Shown here: positions 25,756 to 37,500 of the stretch, one piece after another
Layout of the letters: each line of letters begins with the position of its first letter
Position numbering within the stretch: position 1 is the stretch's first letter
Assembly (NCBI GenBank): GCA_030998015.1
Contig: JARWMV010000233.1
Location: 1,550,001 to 1,614,000 of the forward strand
Reading direction: 5' to 3'
DNA from: Ceratorhiza oryzae-sativae
Taxonomy: Eukaryota > Basidiomycota > Agaricomycetes > Cantharellales > Ceratobasidiaceae
DNA: 64,000 bases
Notes under the pieces: generated by a model
What the model was told of the DNA's origin: nothing
The model's input: only the letters and a program-made list of their open reading frames with translations
Databases searched by the model: none
Translations under genes and position numbers: made by a program

Positions 25756-26607
25756 ATGCTACGGCTTTCGCCCCTATACAGTATTTTTCCAGATTGGTGG
25801 ATTGCCATGAAGCATGGGATACCTCGTACTTTCAAGGCAATAGCTGCTCGCCCAAGTCTTCTCTTCCACCCAAGTGCCCTCTCCCGTCTGTTCTTTTCGT
25901 TCGTTTGGGAAAAATTTGCGCCGATGGTCGACGAGGGAGCGCGCAGTGTTAAGGAATCGCTGGTTCTTCCAACGCGTACGGATTAGTGCTAGACCTTGGA
26001 GCTGGACACGGGCACACTATCCCATATCTCGATCGTTCTCGTGTTACAAAGTACGTGGCTGTTGAGCCAAATGTGCTCATGCATAGTGAAATTCGAGGCA
26101 TGGCGCAGAAACACGGGTTCAGCGCGGATGATGCGGTAGTTTTGGGATGCGGGGCAGAACACTCAGACGCAATCGCGGCTGCATTAGGCGGACCAGAGTC
26201 TGTGGACTCGATCGTTAGTATCCTCACCCTGTGTACGGTACCCGATCCAACTGCTGTTGCCCGCTCACTAGTCAGGGATGTGCTGAAACCTGGCGGTCAG
26301 TTATTGTGGTACGAGCATATATTGAACCCCTTGCCCGACGTACGGTGAGGTGCATCCCCCACGCCAAATGAAACCAAGATTACTGATCAGATGATTTACC
26401 ATCGCACTAAGGCTATGGCAGCGCTGGCTGACGCCAATCTGGGCTCTTGCGTTCGATGGCTGTCGATTGGACCGGGATACCCCTGCAATTTTGTTGTCTG
26501 CTGGTGCATGGTCAACCACGGAAATGTGGGACAAGCCTGGCGAAAACAAGGCCGACAACATGTTCTATCATCAAGTCGGTAAATTTATCAAGGCGGAAGT
26601 ACAATAA
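25756..26607 (+). CDS. SAM-dependent methyltransferase (METTL7/type 11-like)
   Basis: Class I methyltransferase. The N-terminal part from ATG 25756 has a hydrophobic lead-in and VWEKFAPMVDEGARSVKESLV. Then motif I (LDLGAGHGH) at about 25989, an acidic motif II (YVAVEPN), and KPGGQLLWYEH as motif post-III. An intron after about 26345 leads to a last exon (WQRWLTPIWALAFDGCRLDRDT ... GKFIKAEVQ) ending at 26607, a pattern typical of METTL7-like lipid-associated methyltransferases. Between ESLV and NAYGLVLDLG the frame shifts by one base (near 25976). Either one T is missing from the assembly, or a very short intron of about 41 nt is removed. The substrate cannot be told. Confidence 0.82.
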
Positions 26608-26723
26608 ATGGGATAGACCCAATCAGTACAAGCGGGTGATAGCCATGTGTTTTATTGAACAAATCGCATTAAAAGGAATAAAACGTGCCTGTTGACACTA
26701 CGCATCCAACCGCCTAGTTCATT

Positions 26724-27938
26724 CTAAGACTGATGAGCAAGAGTCAAATTCGCCACGCCCCTCTGTAAAAGGGCCACGATGTCAATGCGTGCTCTTTCCT
26801 CATCTGTCCAATCAATGTCCTTGAGATCTTCCATCGCCCTCTTACGAGTGTCGCCTGATAGGCGGGCTGTATCGAGTCCACCTTGCAAGTTTGAGAGAGC
26901 CTCACGCAGAGGCTTAGACGACTCTATTCCATCCGATGTCGGTCGGCTCTGGCGCCATTTTTTGACCAACATATCAGTCTCTTGCGTTAGTGGTTCGGGG
27001 TCTCCAAAAGTTATCGTTACGTGATGCCCTGGGCGAGGTATGAACTTGAATCGACGGGGTTCGGGCATCACCCTGTGCAAACCTGAAGCATATTGAGGGA
27101 TGTATATAAGACTAGGTCAAACACACGCACCTGTAATGTGCATGGGTATAATGGTTGGTGTTTTGGTAGCAGACATAATCATACGGCCACTTCGCGGAGC
27201 CATATGAATCAATAACGGCGAAGCACAACTGAATTGGCACAACCTACACGCCCCACTTGAATCTCAACAAGTGCCCTCCCGGGACACAAGACTCTTGGTT
27301 TACCTTGCCTTCGGGGAATACATGAATCTGACGTCGGGGGTCAACTGTCTACACACTGGAGTCAATTTGGTTACCTACCCATGCGCCAGCGTTTAATTTC
27401 TCGACCGCGAGATCAACCGCGGGTTGATGAACGCCACCTCCCCTCACGGTCTCGATTACCTGGCCGTTCCGAAAAAACCATCGATAGATTCTATCTTACC
27501 GAAAGATAAGTTTTACTACAATCCGATTCGGCAACAATGACTCACGGGTTGGTAAACATGATATCTTGCGCACCCAACGTCCATCTCATATTCCGAGGGT
27601 TTAAAAGACATTGTCCGGTAGGAAGAGCACCCCATGCAAGGGGGTCGTCGACACTGTATATCCAAGAGTTAATAATTTAGAGATATTACTTTGACAGAGC
27701 AAGATGTATGGCTCACACGGATATATGGTTGAGACTAGTATTATATATTAGAATCAAGGCTTGCGTAGTCATGCAACATGCCCACCTGTAATAAGCCCTC
27801 TCTCTCTGCGATTAGTCTCGTCTAAAGCAGCAAGAAGGTGATGCAAGCCTTGACTTTCACACTAGCACATATGGTATTCAAGATAGCTTTACTGGTGAGA
27901 CCAACTGCCCCAATGGTAAGCAACGGGCCTATACTCAT
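26724..27938 (-). CDS. TAZ1: Tafazzin, cardiolipin-remodelling acyltransferase
   Basis: Mitochondrial phospholipid-lysophospholipid transacylase that remodels cardiolipin. Exons on the minus strand carry LLTIGAVGLTSKAIL (membrane anchor), the catalytic H-x4-D in NHISVVDDPLAW, RWTLGAQDIMF, NGQVIETVRGGG, the FPEGKVNQ motif, RFKWGVGR-like residues, and MPEPRRFKFIPRPGHHVTITFGDP. The start ATG at 27936-27938 follows an in-frame stop. In the first exon a one-base shift is needed at the CC pair 27848-27849 to go from VKVK to the conserved continuation. All other exons join cleanly. Three GATAAG motifs in a row lie about 150 bp upstream (28087-28102). Confidence 0.9.
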
Positions 27939-29166
27939 CAGTGTTCAAGACCGTGGTGGATGGCTATGGCATAAGTCTTACCAATAATCACGTGGTCGAT
28001 CATTATTTTTACCACCCATTGATAAACCAGTAAGTGTATTCAAATCTCCGGTTTGTAAGTTGGGAAACGGTAGCTTGCGTTATTCCGATAAGATAAGATA
28101 AGATTGGTATATGTATATGGCAGGCATGTTGATGAAACTTCTCATATATGCGAGGGCTATCCGTTTACATTTAACTACCGCGCTGAATCGAACAAATTTC
28201 TCGATTTACCAGAATGAAAGGCTAGAGCGATGATCGGACAACAAAAGCAATTATGCTTGTTCGTTTGCTCCTGGGTATGCATTTGGGTGGTCTAGGGCGG
28301 GCAGAGCAATCATTTCCTACCTCAGGGGGAGTCGCCTCCTTTCAAGGTCTGAAGCAAACAACTACCCTCGCGCGTTCATCACCCTGTAGTTGAAAATTTG
28401 TTTAACTACTATCATGCCAGCGCAAGGTCTCCGCCAGTCTGGACTACACGCTCCGTTGATACATATACAGAGACAAAACTATCAAAGATATTTGAGGATC
28501 TAAAGTAACTCGGAGATATGAGAGGCGAATCAAGGCACAGATAAAATCGGATTGAAAGCTACTTCGTGATGTCCAAGAAACGCGAGCATATCATACCGCA
28601 GCATCTTTGGTGAGCTGGTGGGTCGAGAAGGGAGGGTATGCAACTGATGTTTAGCTGATTGGGGATCGCTTTCTATATTAAGAAAATCGAGCAAGTACAT
28701 GCATGAGTCGCCTATTGGATCGTGCTTAGTGAAGGTGCAAGGAGTACTGTCGACGGTTTTGGGCGAAACGAACTGTATGCTGATAGAGAAGCAGTGTTAG
28801 CATTCTGACACCGAGTCATACGAATGGTGCGGTGCGCGGCGCTGATAAACTAAAACTTTTCAAAAATAGTGAGGGTTCAAATTCGTTGGATGTATTGACT
28901 GGTTGTAATTAAGCCGCCTCAGCAGCACTTGAATAAACCGAACAGTTGAATGTCGCTCATTATTTAGTGCATAACATGGTAGATGATTGAATTGTTGCGA
29001 GCTCACGCGCCAGACTCGGGGGTTCACCATATGTCCATTTTATGTAGAAATTCCTCATTTCACTAATGGTCCATCAATCGTTGACATCCCATTTCGTTAT
29101 GACTATCATACAAAAAACTCGTGCGACAAACTTCCCAAAATCAGCAACCCATAACCAAAAATAACA
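27939..29166. other. 1.2-kb intergenic region
   Basis: Holds the tafazzin promoter, with three overlapping GATAAG sites at 28087-28102, and the 3' flank of the first MFS gene. The last about 150 bp resemble 32.1-32.26 kb, the matching flank of the second MFS gene. No gene seen. Confidence 0.6.
28087..28102 (+). promoter_or_regulatory. Triple GATAAG motif
   Basis: GATAAGATAAGATAAG is three consecutive GATA-factor sites about 150 bp upstream of the tafazzin start. Fungal GATA factors act in nitrogen, iron and light control; a role here is inferred only from the motif. Confidence 0.45.
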
Positions 29167-31027
29167 TTAGATAGTATGCCTCCACAACGCCAAAGCACGC
29201 TCCTTTTCGCTCATCGCGTCTAGCTCGGACTCGCTACGTCGGGCGGCCTCACGATCGAGCTGCTTGTTCTTGATATGGAACGCGGCGGCTACAGCACAAA
29301 CTGTTACGATGAGTCCGGCGTGGAAGATGATGGTTGCTCGGAGACCATTGACGTAGCGTGGTGCGTCTTTCTCTTGGCTGAAAGAATAGAGCTATAAGCC
29401 TCTATACTGATTTGAACAAATCAGTCACTCACTAGACTGTCGAGGCAGCTATTCCTCCAATCGCACCGAACGCAACTTGAACTCCAGACGCTACGGCACG
29501 TTTCGAGCTGCTCACAATGCTGCAAATGGCGTATATCAGGATGATTTTGAATAGTTCAATGTATACTGTACGTACTTATTCTGGAGTAGTCCAATGACGA
29601 ATGGCATCTGAGGTTGGGTGCCTGCGACAGCAAGGAACGTCCCGAACAGTTTCACACCGTTAGCATGGGCATGCAGGACGATAGTGAATCCAACAATTGC
29701 AACCAGAGAATGGAAGATGATGAATGGTGTGCGTAGGCGGACTTTGTCAGACCACTGTCCAATATTTGAATTTGAGTATATGCGCAAAACGACCAAGGTA
29801 GATACCGTACCCAAGATGTTGCCAAAGCCAGCATCACAGCGACAACATATGGTGGAGCGACCAGAATGTTGGACAACGCCACAGAGAACCCGAGACCACG
29901 CAAGATGGTGGGACTGAAACGCATCAGTCACGCGGCCGCACCCAGCGTCATCACGATTACTCACATAAAGTACGCTAGAGAATAAGCGGGCATGGTCGAA
30001 CACGCGAACGCAACAGCAAGTGTCCAGATTTTCCAATCCGACAAATGTACTAGTACTTTCTTGGTCGTAAGCTCGTCGTGTTCCCCATCACCACGATCAC
30101 GATCAAGGCGGCGAATCACTACCAGTTTGTTTTAGTGGCAATCCAACATGAGGTGAGGGCTGAAACACCCACCATGTCTCCTTTCTTCCTCGGTCAAGAA
30201 CTTGGCGCTGTCCGGGAAGTCGACGATTAGAAGCCAGCCGATAGCGCCAGCGACGATTGTAATGATGCCAAGCATGATGAAGATCCAGCGCCAGCCCTGC
30301 AGACCGCCCAGCCCGTGCATGCGAGCAAGGCCATATGCCAAGATTGAAGCGAATCCGGACGCGAGGACTGTGGGCGGGAACACTGAGCGTTAACTCTTGG
30401 AGCAGAAGGACCTACACTCACCACTGGACATGTAGAACACCGATAGGCGCCGCTGAACCTCGTAGCGTTTATACCACGACGAGATCAGATAGACACATGC
30501 AGGGAAGAATCCGGCCTCGAGTGCACCAAGGAAAGCTCTGCACACGGCCAGAGTCTTCCAGCTGTGGACGAACCCCATGCCGAGAGTGGTAGCACCCCAT
30601 AGCACGATGATCAAAGTCAGGAAGTTACGGGGGCGCAGTCGACGGAGGACAAGTGTCGAAGGCAACTCGAACAAGAAGTACCCGATGAAAAAAACGAGCA
30701 GGGCGATCGAATACTTGTTGTTCTTGTACCCCTCGAACTTGAGGGTCACACCAAGGCCTTCGACGCGCGCACTACCGAGATTCACACGGTCGATGAGAGA
30801 AAGCGCATAGAGAACGCAGATAATAGGCATCAGTCGGAGGTCGATTCGCTTCCTAACGGCCAAATGCACGGAAATGTTAGTCAAAACCCAAATAACCACA
30901 CGTGAACGACTCACATGAGCTGACGCTCGCGCGCAGCGTCGAAGCCCTCGTTGTCGGCGCTCTCGATCTCACCCTTGAACTCGAGGTGCTTCTCATCGTG
31001 CTTTTCGTCTTCGGTGTGGGGGGCCAT
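29167..31027 (-). CDS. MFS anion:cation symporter (Dal5/Tna1-like), copy A
   Basis: Twelve-helix plasma-membrane transporter of the fungal allantoate/nicotinate/pantothenate (ACS) family. Starts MAPHTEDEKHDEKHLEF at 31027 and stops at 29167. Exons contain RIDLRLMPIICVLYALSLIDRVNLGSA (TM1 with the family's DR-x-N), FELPSTLVLRRL, RAFLGALEAGFFPACVYLISSWYKRYE (the conserved E-x-G-F-P motif), GWRWIFIMLGIITI, and the second half with FIIFHSLVAIVGF and GTFLAVAGTQPQMPFVIGLL. The last exon ends in a charged tail, SESELDAMSEKERALALWR. The frame is intact across introns. The substrate is unknown. It is a tandem paralogue of copy B. Confidence 0.88.
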
Positions 31028-31440
31028 GGCTGATGCGCAGCTGACAGGACAACGGAGAAGATTGCGCGCCTTTTTAAACTGGGCCGAATTACAATTCGAC
31101 GGTCGCACGAGCAAGTGCCAAGACTCTCCGGATGTCGGTTACAGTCCTTCCCCACATCCGACGTCCAATGAGCGGGGAGAACCAGCGGGGCCCCTGCTGA
31201 CTCATCAGGGCGCCCACGCGCATTCGCTCATTTTCAGGGCGCCGGGCTTCGGTTCGCTTCTGAACCGGGACTGCCAAGCCAGAATGTTTATGTCACGGGA
31301 ATAGGGAGGACCATAGTTTGGAGCAAACGATTCGCACATATACCCACTTTGATTTTCTCCTTGACCCGCCATCCCCGGAGCAGTATCACAGTGATGTATC
31401 GGGAGCAGTATCGATAATTAGCCCCCTCCCAATGACGTTG
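31028..31440. other. Promoter region of MFS copy A
   Basis: Resembles 34140-34500 upstream of copy B (shared blocks such as GGAGAGAACCAGC). This shows that the duplication included the promoter. Confidence 0.6.
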
Positions 31441-31640
31441 TGTATCTTATTGGGTGTTTGAAAAACTAATGACACTGTCGTTATGGCCCAATCCCCATAT
31501 GCATCTCGTGGGCCTACTCTCCTCTAACCTAAGTATGTAGCTCAAATAGGCTATCGGTCCCTCGCGGATCCCTTGCAATCCAAACACCCCAAGCAAGTAC
31601 CACACCACGACCGCCGACCAGACCTTCATTAGGCCTCGGC
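31440..31640 (-). pseudogene. Remnant of the 3' end of the YPP1-like gene
   Basis: Degenerate match to 34600-34760, the last exon of the TPR gene: both contain CTACTCTCCTCTAACCTAAG / CTGCTCTCCTCCAGCCTAAG-type text and CGAGCAAGTACCAC / CAAGCAAGTACCAC in the same order and spacing. The copy has lost the frame. Its place, just past MFS copy A, matches the place of the real gene past copy B. Confidence 0.75.
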
Positions 31641-31734
31641 TAAGATGTGCTTCTCCTAACCATGATAAATTGAATCAACACATGTATGCACATACAAGTC
31701 CACGGCATTCGAATTAGGGGATATCGTTTTGTAT

Positions 31735-31985
31735 GTCGTGATCTTGCCCAGTGTCTTGACGAAGTGTGCTTCTTCATGGCCTCCTAGGCTAGCCGAGAGG
31801 CCAGCTACGCTCGATACAGCTGCCGGGCTAGTTGCTTGACGCAACATGGTCTTTGATGGAAGTGCTTAAGGAGAAGCAGGGAGAGATGCCCCTTTCAACT
31901 TGTTGTCCGGAAAGTTTATGGGCGTATGGGAAATATTTGTTTAAAACTCTAGCAGCAAATCCTAGATTTGAGGGCCTGTATTTGC
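31735..31985 (-). pseudogene. Remnant of a BAR-gene exon
   Basis: About 250 bp similar to the BAR gene at 24930-25190. Translation of the minus strand gives GGHEEAHFVKTLGKIT against GAHEEARLVKALSEIA in the gene. DNA such as GGCTAGCCGAGAGG / GGCCGGCCGAGAGG and CGTATGGGAAATATTTG / CGTATGGGAGATATTCG also aligns. No start, splice sites or full frame remain. Confidence 0.75.
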
Positions 31986-32260
31986 TTGTTGCTTCTATTT
32001 TCTAGTATACAGATTTTTTTAAATTATCTAGCAGCTCATGCCTCCCGCCCGCCCCCCCTCCCTTGCATTTTAATCTCACGCCTACCAGTGCTTTGCGGGA
32101 AAATCGTTACCCAGCCGAAATTGCGAAGTTAAAACCCAATCACCGCGATTGCCAGTACGTTGATCGATCAATCACAAAAGTTTCATTTCGCCATTATGAT
32201 CATACAAGAAGCCCGCGGGCCAAACTCCATAAAACCAGCAACCCACGACCGAAAATAATA

Positions 32261-34139
32261 TCACAGCGTGTACCTCCACAAAGCCAACGCGCGCTCCTTT
32301 TCGCTCATCGCGTCTAACTCGGCCTCACTTCGCTGAGCGGCCTCGCGGTCGAGCTGCTTGTTCTTGAGATAGAACGCGGTGGCTACGGTGCTAACTGTCA
32401 GGATGAGTCCGGCGTGGAAGGAGATGCTTGCTCGAAGACCATTGACGTAGCGTGGCGCATCTTTCTCTTGGCTGAAAGAACAGATTTGTAAATTTCTATG
32501 CCCATTCAAGCGAGTCCGTTACTCACTAGATCGTAGACGCGGCAATTCCTCCAATCCCTCCAAAGGCAATTTGGACTCCGGATGCTACAGCACGTTTTGT
32601 ACTGCCCACGACGCTACAAATAGCGCACATATATTTCGTCAAAACCCCAACTGGCTCGATGAATATCGTACGTACTTGTTTTGGAGTAGTCCAATGAGGA
32701 ACGGTAGTTGCGCCTGGGTGCCTGCGACAGCTAGGAACGTCCCGAGCAACTTCACCCCATTGGTATGGCCGTATAGGATAACAGTAAAGCCCGCGATTGA
32801 AATCAGAGAATTGACGACCAGGAATGGCGTGCGTAGGCGGATTCTATCAGACCACTGTTTAACATTTCGATTTGAGTATATATGCGCGATGTCGCAAACG
32901 TAGATATCGTACCCAGGAAGTAGCCAAAGCCAGGATCACAGCGATGGCATATGGTGGAGCTACCAGGATGTTGGATAACGCAACAGAGAACCCAAGACCA
33001 CGCAAGATGATGGGACTAAAACACAAGTTCAAGCGTAAGACTTCAGGTCTCAACTAGCGCCGATGATGACTCACACAAAGTATGCCATGGAGTAACCAGG
33101 CATTGCTGCACATCCGAAAGCCACACCAAGTGCCCATATTTTCCAATCCAACAATTTTCAAGTACTTTCCTGACCGTATGCTGATCGTGCTCTCCATCGC
33201 CACGGTCATGATCCAGACGTCGAATGACTATGAGTTTGATTCAGTGAAATTTTTATGAAGTACAGAGGCTGAAATACTGACCCTGTCTTCTTTCTTCCTC
33301 TGTCAAGAATTTTGCGTCGTCTGGGAAGTCGACAATTAGAAGCCAACCAATAAGCCCAGCAACAATGGTGATGATGCCAAGCATGATGAAAATCCAGCGC
33401 CAGCCTTCGAGGCCGCCCAGACCGTTCATCCGAGCAAGACCGTACGACAAGATTGGAGCGGATCCGCCTGCGAGGACTGTGGAAGCGAATATGAGCGTTA
33501 CGTATCAAAGTAGAAATACCGTGACTCACCGCTAGACATATAAAATATCGATAAACGCCGCTGAACCTCGTAGCGTTTATACCACGACGAGATCAGATAT
33601 ACACAGGCAGGGAAGAACCCAGCCTCCAGCACACCTAGGAAAGCTCTGCACACGACTAGAGTCTTCCAGCTATGGACGAATCCCGTGCCCAGAGTGGTCG
33701 CGCCCCACAGCAATAGGATCAATGTCAAGAAATTGCGAGGGCGCAGTCGGCGAACGACTAGTGTCGAAGGTAGCTCGAACAGAATAAAGCCGATGAAAAA
33801 GATGAGCAGGATAACTGAATACTTGTTATTCTTGTACCCCTCGAACTTGAGCGTTACACCAAGGCCTTCGACACGCGCACTACCGAGGTTGACACGATCG
33901 GCGAGTGAGAGCGCGTAAAGCACGCATAGAATCGGCATCAGTCGAAGGTCAATTCGCTTACTACGAGTCAGCCACGGTGTAAACGTCAATCGAACCACAA
34001 TACAGAATATCAGCGACTTACACGAGCTTGCGTTCGCGAGCAGCGTCGAAGCCCTCATGTCAGCGCTCTCGATGTCGACCTCACCCTTGGACTCGAACTG
34101 CTTCTCGTCATGTTTCTCGTCTTCGCTGTGAGAAGCCAT
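32261..34139 (-). CDS. MFS anion:cation symporter, copy B (two apparent frameshifts)
   Basis: Tandem paralogue of copy A with the same exon plan. Starts MASHSEDEKHDEKQFES at 34139 and ends SEAELDAMSEKERALALWRYTL at 32261. Conserved blocks match copy A closely (VLYALSLADRVNLGSARVEG, RAFLGVLEAGFFPACVYLIS, GWRWIFIMLGIITIVAG). One base is missing relative to copy A near 34058 (just after ESAD) and another at the TTTT run 33155-33158 (before LLDWKIW). If the sequence is right, this copy is a pseudogene; both sites are short homopolymers, so error is possible. Copy A lacks both changes. Confidence 0.82.
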
Positions 34140-34594
34140 GGGTTAATGCTGAAGCTGGCAGCGCAAGACAAAAACTATATGTCTTTTAAACCAGAATGAA
34201 TTACAATTTGGCGGCAGGGACGAGAAAGTACGAAGAGCTTCGGATATCGGCTACAGCCATTTCTCACATCTTTTGTCCAATAGGCGGAGAGAACCAGCAG
34301 CCTTTGGATAGCTGATCACGGCGGCGAGCTACATTTACCAATCCTCAGGCACCCAGTTAGAATGTTGATGTCTGCGGAATAGGGGCCGCATCGTTTGGCT
34401 CAGGGCGATTCGCGCAGATTCGCGCATATAGCCAGCTGAGCTCTCTCCACGAGCCGCGATCCCCTGATTGACATCATATTGTTGTGTCAGGGGCACTTCG
34501 GCTAATCAGCCCCCCGGTCAATGACTGTGTGTCCTGACATCGGGTATTATTAAAAGACTTTTACACATCAGGAACAATGACAATGACCCAAACC
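34140..34594. promoter_or_regulatory. Upstream region of MFS copy B
   Basis: Between the start of MFS copy B and the stop of the YPP1-like gene. Similar to 31028-31440. No further element identified. Confidence 0.5.
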
Positions 34595-37500
34595 TCACAA
34601 GCATCTAGGAAGTACCGTCCGTACGCTTCTCACAGGCTTGCTCTCCTCCAGCCTAAGCGCATGGGCCAAACAGGCTCGTTGTCTCTCACGTCTCCCTTGT
34701 AATCCACACGCCCGCCCGAGCAAGTACCACGCCTCGGCCGCATCCCATCCAGCCCCTTGTGTCACCTGGTTCAGCATCCCCACGGCTGCGTCGATACCTG
34801 CCGTGCTGCTCTCTACACCTCGAGGGCTAGCGTTCTCGGTCGTGTTGGACGTTTGGTTGAGGAAGATCTGTGCGAGGGTCACGATAGCAGGGACATGCTC
34901 AGGATCGATAACGAGTGCCTTGTGCAGGGCTTCGATCGCATGCTCGCCTTGATTCAGGTAGAGTCCGAACTGTACCCAGACGTTGGGATTTGATTCGTCA
35001 AGCCACTCGGCTTCTGCAATCGCATCATGTGCCTCCGCGGGCCGGCTCGACCTCCTGAATGTAGCAGCCGACGCCAACCAGATATCCGACAGCAGCCGGC
35101 GCTCGATAGCCTCCGCCGTCGAAGAAGAGGAACTTGCTGGATGGATGATCGTGGTGTCTGACATGGTAGTGTTGCTCGTCTGCGAAGTTTGGTTTGTGCG
35201 TACGGTCGAGGTGGTAGTAGAGTTGGTACCCATTGTACCTGTAGTACGCGAGGAAGTGGTGCTCGTTGACATGCTGAGCGGATCGAATTCACCATCGGCC
35301 TCGAAATAGGCAGAAGTGGCAGGGGATGAGCGGCGGTGCAAATGCCGAGAGTGGATGGAGCTAGCCTGATAGGGCTCCGTGCCTACGAAAGACATTGAAT
35401 ATCCTCCGCTACGCAACGAGGTTTAAACACTCACTCGAGGCAGAGCCAGTCATTGTACTCGTCCTCCTGCGCGCCTTGGGATTAATCTTTCGCGAGAGCT
35501 CACGCACATGCCCGTGACTCTTGCTCAAGAGTTTTTTGTGCAAGTCGAGATGCTTTCCGCTCTTTTCTTTCTCCTTATCCTTGCCGCTCTCTCGTTCGAA
35601 CTCTTCACGCGTTGGCGAGGCAGGCGAAAACTCCATCCGTGGGACGTTAGGGTCATCACCATGATCGACGGACGCGGTTCCTGTTCAAATCTGATCAGCA
35701 CAGGTCGAACCAACCTGGGAGAATCTGGACCTACGCAGACTGGTCCCGCTCTCTGCAACCCCAGATCCCACACCTGGCGCACTCGGCGCGTTTGCGGCAT
35801 ACCACGCAAACAAACTCGGCCACATTCCCGCAGCCCCGTCCGGACCCTCGATTTTTTCCAGAATCGCCATCTCGGTTAACCGAATCTGCGTCGCGGCCGC
35901 GAATGCGCGTATCCTCGAAGGGTTCGCATCTGGCTCTGGACGAGTGGAGAGAACGTGCAGTGTCTTGGATGGTGGGAGGACTCCGGATGATGGAACAACC
36001 GATGGTGCGTGGTGCGGCTGGTTGGGCTCGCTTGCCTCGGACGTCATACCCTGAGGCGAAGACGAACGGGCGGCAGAAACCCCAAAGTCCTTGACAACGA
36101 GCCCATCGTCAGCTGTGTTTCCCTGTTGTGCCACAACGGCATCTTCCTGCGAATCAGTCCTGAGCTCCTCGGCATTGGCGATTCCTAATTCGATCACAGC
36201 CTTGGCACCCGCCCAGTCTTCCATCGCGGTGAGTAGCAAACCGAGCAAGTGCCATGCGCGCACATCGTGGGGTGCGCGCTCGACTGCCTGTCGTGCACTC
36301 AAGACCGCTTCGGAAGTCATGCGTGCCTCGGCTTGGACAAACGCCAGGTGGTAGAACGTGTCTGCGCTTGTTGGATCGAGTGTGACCGACTCGAGCAGGT
36401 GCTTGAGCGCGGTAGATTGCCGTGTTGGTCGTGTGTTCGGGTCGAGTTCTGCAATGTAACTCTATATCATGAGTGCTGCCAAACAACAAGCGACACACAC
36501 CTTTAGCAGCCGTCAAAGCCTCGACGATTCCTGCAACCTTGTACACCCTCGCTTTCAACACCATATCCTTTTGCAAAACCTCTGAATCCTTCTCAAGCAC
36601 ATCAAAGGCAACCTTGACAGCTCCCTGCGCCTCGCCCAACGCATCATCGAGGCCCCGCTCCTCGACGACCCGACACAACATTCTCGCACCGCGCACCAGC
36701 GCATCGACAAACGTCTGAGCGTCGTCTATTTCACCCTGGCGGACCTGTTCAACATCTCTAGGGGGCTTGCCGTTGATTCCTTCCAAACCAGATAATTCGT
36801 TTTCGACATTACCCGCGACGATGGTTTGAGCAATGTCAGCCGGGTGCTCGGCAGGTTCGTCTGTTGGTCCGCCGTCTAAGCTGAAGGTCGACATCCCCAG
36901 CGGATGCGAGTCGGGCAGCCTCGACGAGGCGGACGTATATTTGGAATATCCGCCTTGCAACGTTGATGTCCGGTTCGGGAACGGCCATCAACAGGCGGAA
37001 GAGGTGTCGAAGGACACGATGAGAGTGGAACGTGAGGCGAGTTGCCCACCAGAGCGTCTGCACCCCACACGCATGTCAGTCATCCGTAACAAGCGTAAAG
37101 AATAAAACGCACATCCACAACCCACACTGCATCCTCCTCGTGCTCGCCCCCAGCCTCCCAAAGCGCCACACAGCCGTCGACGAAATCAACCACCTTGTGG
37201 TTGACCTGGCCCGCATGAGGGAATGCCGTCGTCGAACTCAAGACGGCGCGCATCTCGGTCACGACCTTGCGCGCTTCATCTCGCCAGGACGGTGTGCCGC
37301 GCGTACCTGTCAAGCAGAGAGTTCGGACGTAGAGCGTGTAGAGTGTGGCGCGATGGTGTGGTCTGAAATTCGTTGGCCAGTGAGTCGAGACGAGGGTGTA
37401 GACTTTCATGAGGCGAAGTGCATCCTCTGAACTCCTACATCATGGAATGAATCAAATATCCCCTCCAATAAACTATCGCGCGAGACTTACCGATACGTCG

